A DNA stretch of 64,000 nt from Amaranthus tricolor (lineage: Eukaryota; Streptophyta; Magnoliopsida; Caryophyllales; Amaranthaceae). The position numbers were made by a program, and so were the translations under genes. The DNA is taken from positions 7,064,297 to 7,128,296 of the forward strand of contig NC_080062.1 in NCBI RefSeq assembly GCF_026212465.1, read 5' to 3'. Below the pieces are notes generated by a model, which ran no database searches, was not told where the DNA came from, and was given only the letters and a program-made list of their open reading frames with translations. Shown here in pieces: positions 61,111 to 64,000 of this stretch; position 1 is the stretch's first letter; the number at the start of each line of letters is the position of its first letter.

Positions 61111-61715
61111 CTAATGAAAAAACTGCACAAAAAATAACTAAATAAAATAGTATTCCACTAAAAACTATATAAACTAAACAATGCTATTGTTATCTCCTCA
61201 TATGAAATATCCCTCATCAACTGACATACCCCATCCCTCCCAAGTTCTTTTTCCCATTTCACAACAAATGGAAAGGATCATTATTCCTCGACGTCCAAAA
61301 AATCAAACATCACATTCTAGACCACTTCATCATTGGAGTTAATAGAAACAGCAATGCTAAATTGCTAGCATAGTAACCGTCTAAAACTAAATTAAGTGAT
61401 TCAACATTGCCAAATCGCTGTCAAAGCATCTCAGAATGATAGTTCCTTCACTTTTTTGCTTAAATCACATATTGCCACAACCATTTTAATTCGCTTGTTA
61501 TAATTATTATGTTTCAAAAATGTAACTTAACTGTTCAGCAAGCAAAACACATGCAACAAAACCTAAATTGTCACAAAACAACTAATTTTAGGCAACATCC
61601 GCAAATGCACATATTGAAAGCTGACCAAATTCAAACTCAAACATCACGAGATCTCCGTCAAATACAAGATTCACAACTTTGATCAGAAAGGAAAAAATTT
61701 AACGAAATCAAATAC
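61111..61715 (-). other. Probable 5'-leader intron of SEC24A
   Basis: On the minus strand a donor TTCAG|GTATTTG at 61715 and an acceptor TTTTCATTAG ending at 61111 would remove about 605 bases of untranslated leader. The leader exon would then end about 60 bases before the start codon. Leader exon 1 likely begins near 61900 (TTCTTCTCCCAAATTC). Based on splice signals only. Confidence 0.5.
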
Positions 61716-61919
61716 CTGAATAAAAGCCGGGAAAAAAAATCAAACTCGGTGATTCACCAATGAAATCAACGGAATTGAAAGACTACCGGAAAAAACAAAA
61801 TCAACCGCTTGATCAAACCGGTAAATTAGGAAAATTGCGAGAAATCGATAGTCATTTAGGTCACACCGATTAGATATGGCTTCAAAAATCTGAAGAATTT
61901 GGGAGAAGAATTAGAGTTT

Positions 61920-62032
61920 GATGTTTTAGCAAATATGTAAATGTGATAATTATTAACAGTTTCCAATCCTTTTTAGTTTTTACTTATTATAATTATAATT
62001 AATTATTAGACAATTTCAGTAAATAACAATTG
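61920..62032. other. Probable SEC24A promoter region
   Basis: A/T-rich stretch upstream of the inferred leader, ending where the foldback element begins. No definite TATA box was identified. If the leader starts near 61900, the foldback element sits within about 150 bases of the start site. Confidence 0.35.
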
Positions 62033-62290
62033 TTACTTTAGACCGTCTTTTGTAAAGTCTTTTGTAAAGTCTTTTGTAAAGATGGTTCTCAAAAGCCCAA
62101 CCTATTATGTTAATTTAAAAAAAAATTGATACGTGTGTGTATATGTAATGTGAAAAGTCACATAATATATTTGGGTTATAACAGCATTTATTTAGGGTTA
62201 TAACATAATATATTTGGTGTTATACCAGCATGTATTTGGAGTTTATAACATAATTTATTTTGAATTATAACATAATATATTTGAAGTTAT

Positions 62291-62361
<71 letters not shown>

Positions 62362-62954
62362 AAGCTATAACATAATATATATGCCGTTATAACAACATAT
62401 ATTTGTGGTTATAACATAATATACTTAAAGTTGTAATAATGTATATTTGAAATAATATAATATAATATATATGGAGTTATAACAACATACATTTAAGGTT
62501 ATAACATAATATATTTGGTGTTATAAAAATTCTATACCCTCAAACGCACACCATTATATACCCAACTGCAATTATATATTATGTTATAACTTCAAATATA
62601 ATATGTTATAACAATAAATATATGTTATTATAACCTCATATATATTATGTTAAAACAATAAATATATGTTATTATAACCCCATATATATTATGTTATAAC
62701 CTCAAATATATTTATTGTTATAACTTCAAATATATTATGTTATAATCTAAAATAAATTATGTTATAAACCTCAAATATATGTTGGTATAACACCAAATAT
62801 ATTATGTTATAACCCCAAATAAATGTTATAACTCCAAATATATATTATGTGACTTTTCACATTACACTTACACGCGCTCGTCAGTTTTTTTTTTAAATTA
62901 ACATAATGGACTGGACTTTTGAGAACCATCTTTAGAAAAGACGGTCTCAAGTAA
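62033..62954. mobile_element. Foldback-type inverted-repeat element, about 0.92 kb
   Basis: The left arm starts TTACTTTAGACCGTCTTTTG and the right arm, reversed, TTACTTGAGACCGTCTTTTC. The arms pair for over 100 bases (ATGGTTCTCAAAAG, TTATGTTAATTTAAAAAAAA, GTAATGTGAAAAGTCACATA). The left arm has two extra copies of an 11-base unit GTCTTTTGTAA. The interior consists of many TTATAACATAATATATTTGG-like units, forward on the left and reversed on the right, with a turning point near 62530-62570. A (TA)n run lies at 62294-62357. There is no coding capacity. The whole element could fold as one long hairpin. Confidence 0.8.
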
Positions 62955-63840
62955 GAATTCTTGTTATTTTAAATACAATGAAGTATGCTAGAATAGGTAC
63001 ATTTTATATTATTTCAGAAAAATTTTGAATAAAATTTCAAATAATTATCAATTTTATTGTCTAAACATATGTATCTGCCGTATATTTTAGAAAATTATTA
63101 TAATTATAATTAGAATTGAAATTAAAATAAACTAGATTTTTAGACGTGTTTTTAAAATTTTCTATAAGTATATACCATTTTGGTGGTTCTTTTACCACCA
63201 ATAGGCTTCATCTAAACAAGAATTTAAACGTATAAAATGGAGTATCGTTGTTGATCTTATTGCTAAATTTATACTCCCTTTTATTTATAGAGAATAGGAC
63301 ATTTTTTTATTGGGCCAATTTACTGAAAATATTTCATTTTTATTTTTATCATTCTTTTTTACCCTTTTATCCTTACTACAACAACACAATAACATATAAA
63401 TATCAATGCCTTTTATGGAAAAAGAGAGTTTTTTTCACCCACTTTTAAGTGGTCTCTCACCCCTACTTGGTTTTAGTGCAAAACCCAAATCTCCTATTCT
63501 CTGACTCTATAAATAGAAGAGAGTATAATTTATATTTTAATATCTGTAATTACACTTTTATAAAAAAAATTTTAATTTTTAAGGTTTCACTTTTAATGTG
63601 TTATAGGTTTGACTTTTCATTTTTTCATAAAGATTCAATCTTTGCACATTTGTTTTTTACTAGTCTAAATGGCCCTTTACCAGTTAAACATGTTATCTCT
63701 TAAAAGAGTCTTATATCACGTTCTATTTCGTTTATATTTGTATTAAAAAACTAAAAATAATAATTACTTTAAAAAATAGAAAAATAAAAAATATCAAAAA
63801 CTTGATGGAATTTGTTAGTGCAACAGCCATACGGAGATGA
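62955..63840. other. Gene-free A/T-rich DNA
   Basis: No coding frame recognised. A CTCCCTTTTATTTATAGAG sequence near 63272 may be the end of another Stowaway-like repeat. Confidence 0.5.
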
Positions 63841-63846
63841 CTTTGA

Positions 63847-63957
63847 TCACATCTTAAACGATTCACTAACTTGCTTTGACGAAAAAAGTGAGGAAAATCC
63901 GAGAGAGGATGTGTGGTTTGGAGAAGGAGCTTTGAAGTGCCATAACGATGAAGCCAT
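63847..63957 (-). other. Possible truncated first exon with a transit-peptide-like head
   Basis: ATG at 63957 opens 36 residues rich in Ser with few acidic residues (MASSLWHFKAPSPNHTSSLG, then FSSLFSSKQ) and stops at TGA 63849-63847. The composition resembles a plastid transit peptide. In the next frame, coding-like sequence continues (CDQSHLRMAVALTNSIK). No downstream exon was found between here and the foldback element. It could be a fragment of a gene whose promoter lies beyond the window edge, or chance. Confidence 0.22.
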
Positions 63958-64000
63958 GAAGAGCAAAGAGAGGGGTTCAAGAGGTTGTCTTGATCGAGGC

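Overview
The window is nuclear DNA of a flowering plant, most likely a eudicot. It is strongly A/T-rich with widely spaced genes. The protein-coding genes are split by GT-AG introns and match plant-specific families: a SEC24A-type COPII coat protein, an EREX/EREL PX-domain protein, a group-I ERF N-terminus and an HPS/8CM secreted protein. Large amounts of MITE, LTR-retrotransposon and (TA)n sequence lie between them. The abundance of short TIR repeats carrying GTCTCA/TGAGAC motifs would fit Caryophyllales, but that is only a guess.

Layout. 1-12.3 kb is gene-free apart from mobile DNA: Stowaway-like MITEs, a 1.76-kb hAT element (2870-4633) with a perfect 8-bp target duplication and a decayed BED-finger gene, a tandem repeat and a long (TA)n tract. 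12.78-17.61 kb (+) holds an intact seven-exon adenine phosphoribosyltransferase gene. 18.89-19.45 kb (+) is an ERF-like reading frame that stops just before its AP2 DNA-binding domain. Tail-to-tail with it, 27.17-19.53 kb (-) is a ten-exon EREX-like gene with one nonsense codon and two 1-base deletions. Its introns carry three related hAT-type MITEs.

30.1-38.2 kb is a composite, decayed Ty3/gypsy element bounded by a GATTA target duplication and interrupted by a foreign insertion. 41.8-41.4 kb (-) is a small secreted HPS/8CM protein gene. 42-53.8 kb is gene-free, with SINE-like and MITE-like sequences, a gypsy remnant and a striking inverted-repeat element holding four copies of a 23-bp palindrome. 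61.05-53.87 kb (-) is a complete twelve-coding-exon SEC24A gene, including one U12-type intron and one GC-AG intron. 62.0-63.0 kb is a roughly 0.9-kb foldback element.

The genes show no functional linkage: purine salvage (APT), ER-to-Golgi vesicle coat (SEC24), endosomal trafficking (EREX, probably dead), a transcription-factor fragment (ERF) and a cell-wall or apoplastic protein (HPS). I found no unprecedented multi-gene system. The most informative signals are the double gene truncation near 19.5 kb, the lesions in the EREX-like gene, the U12 intron, and the two unusual inverted-repeat elements at 51 and 62 kb. All exon coordinates were derived by hand from splice signals, reading phase and recalled family sequences. 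No alignment was run.
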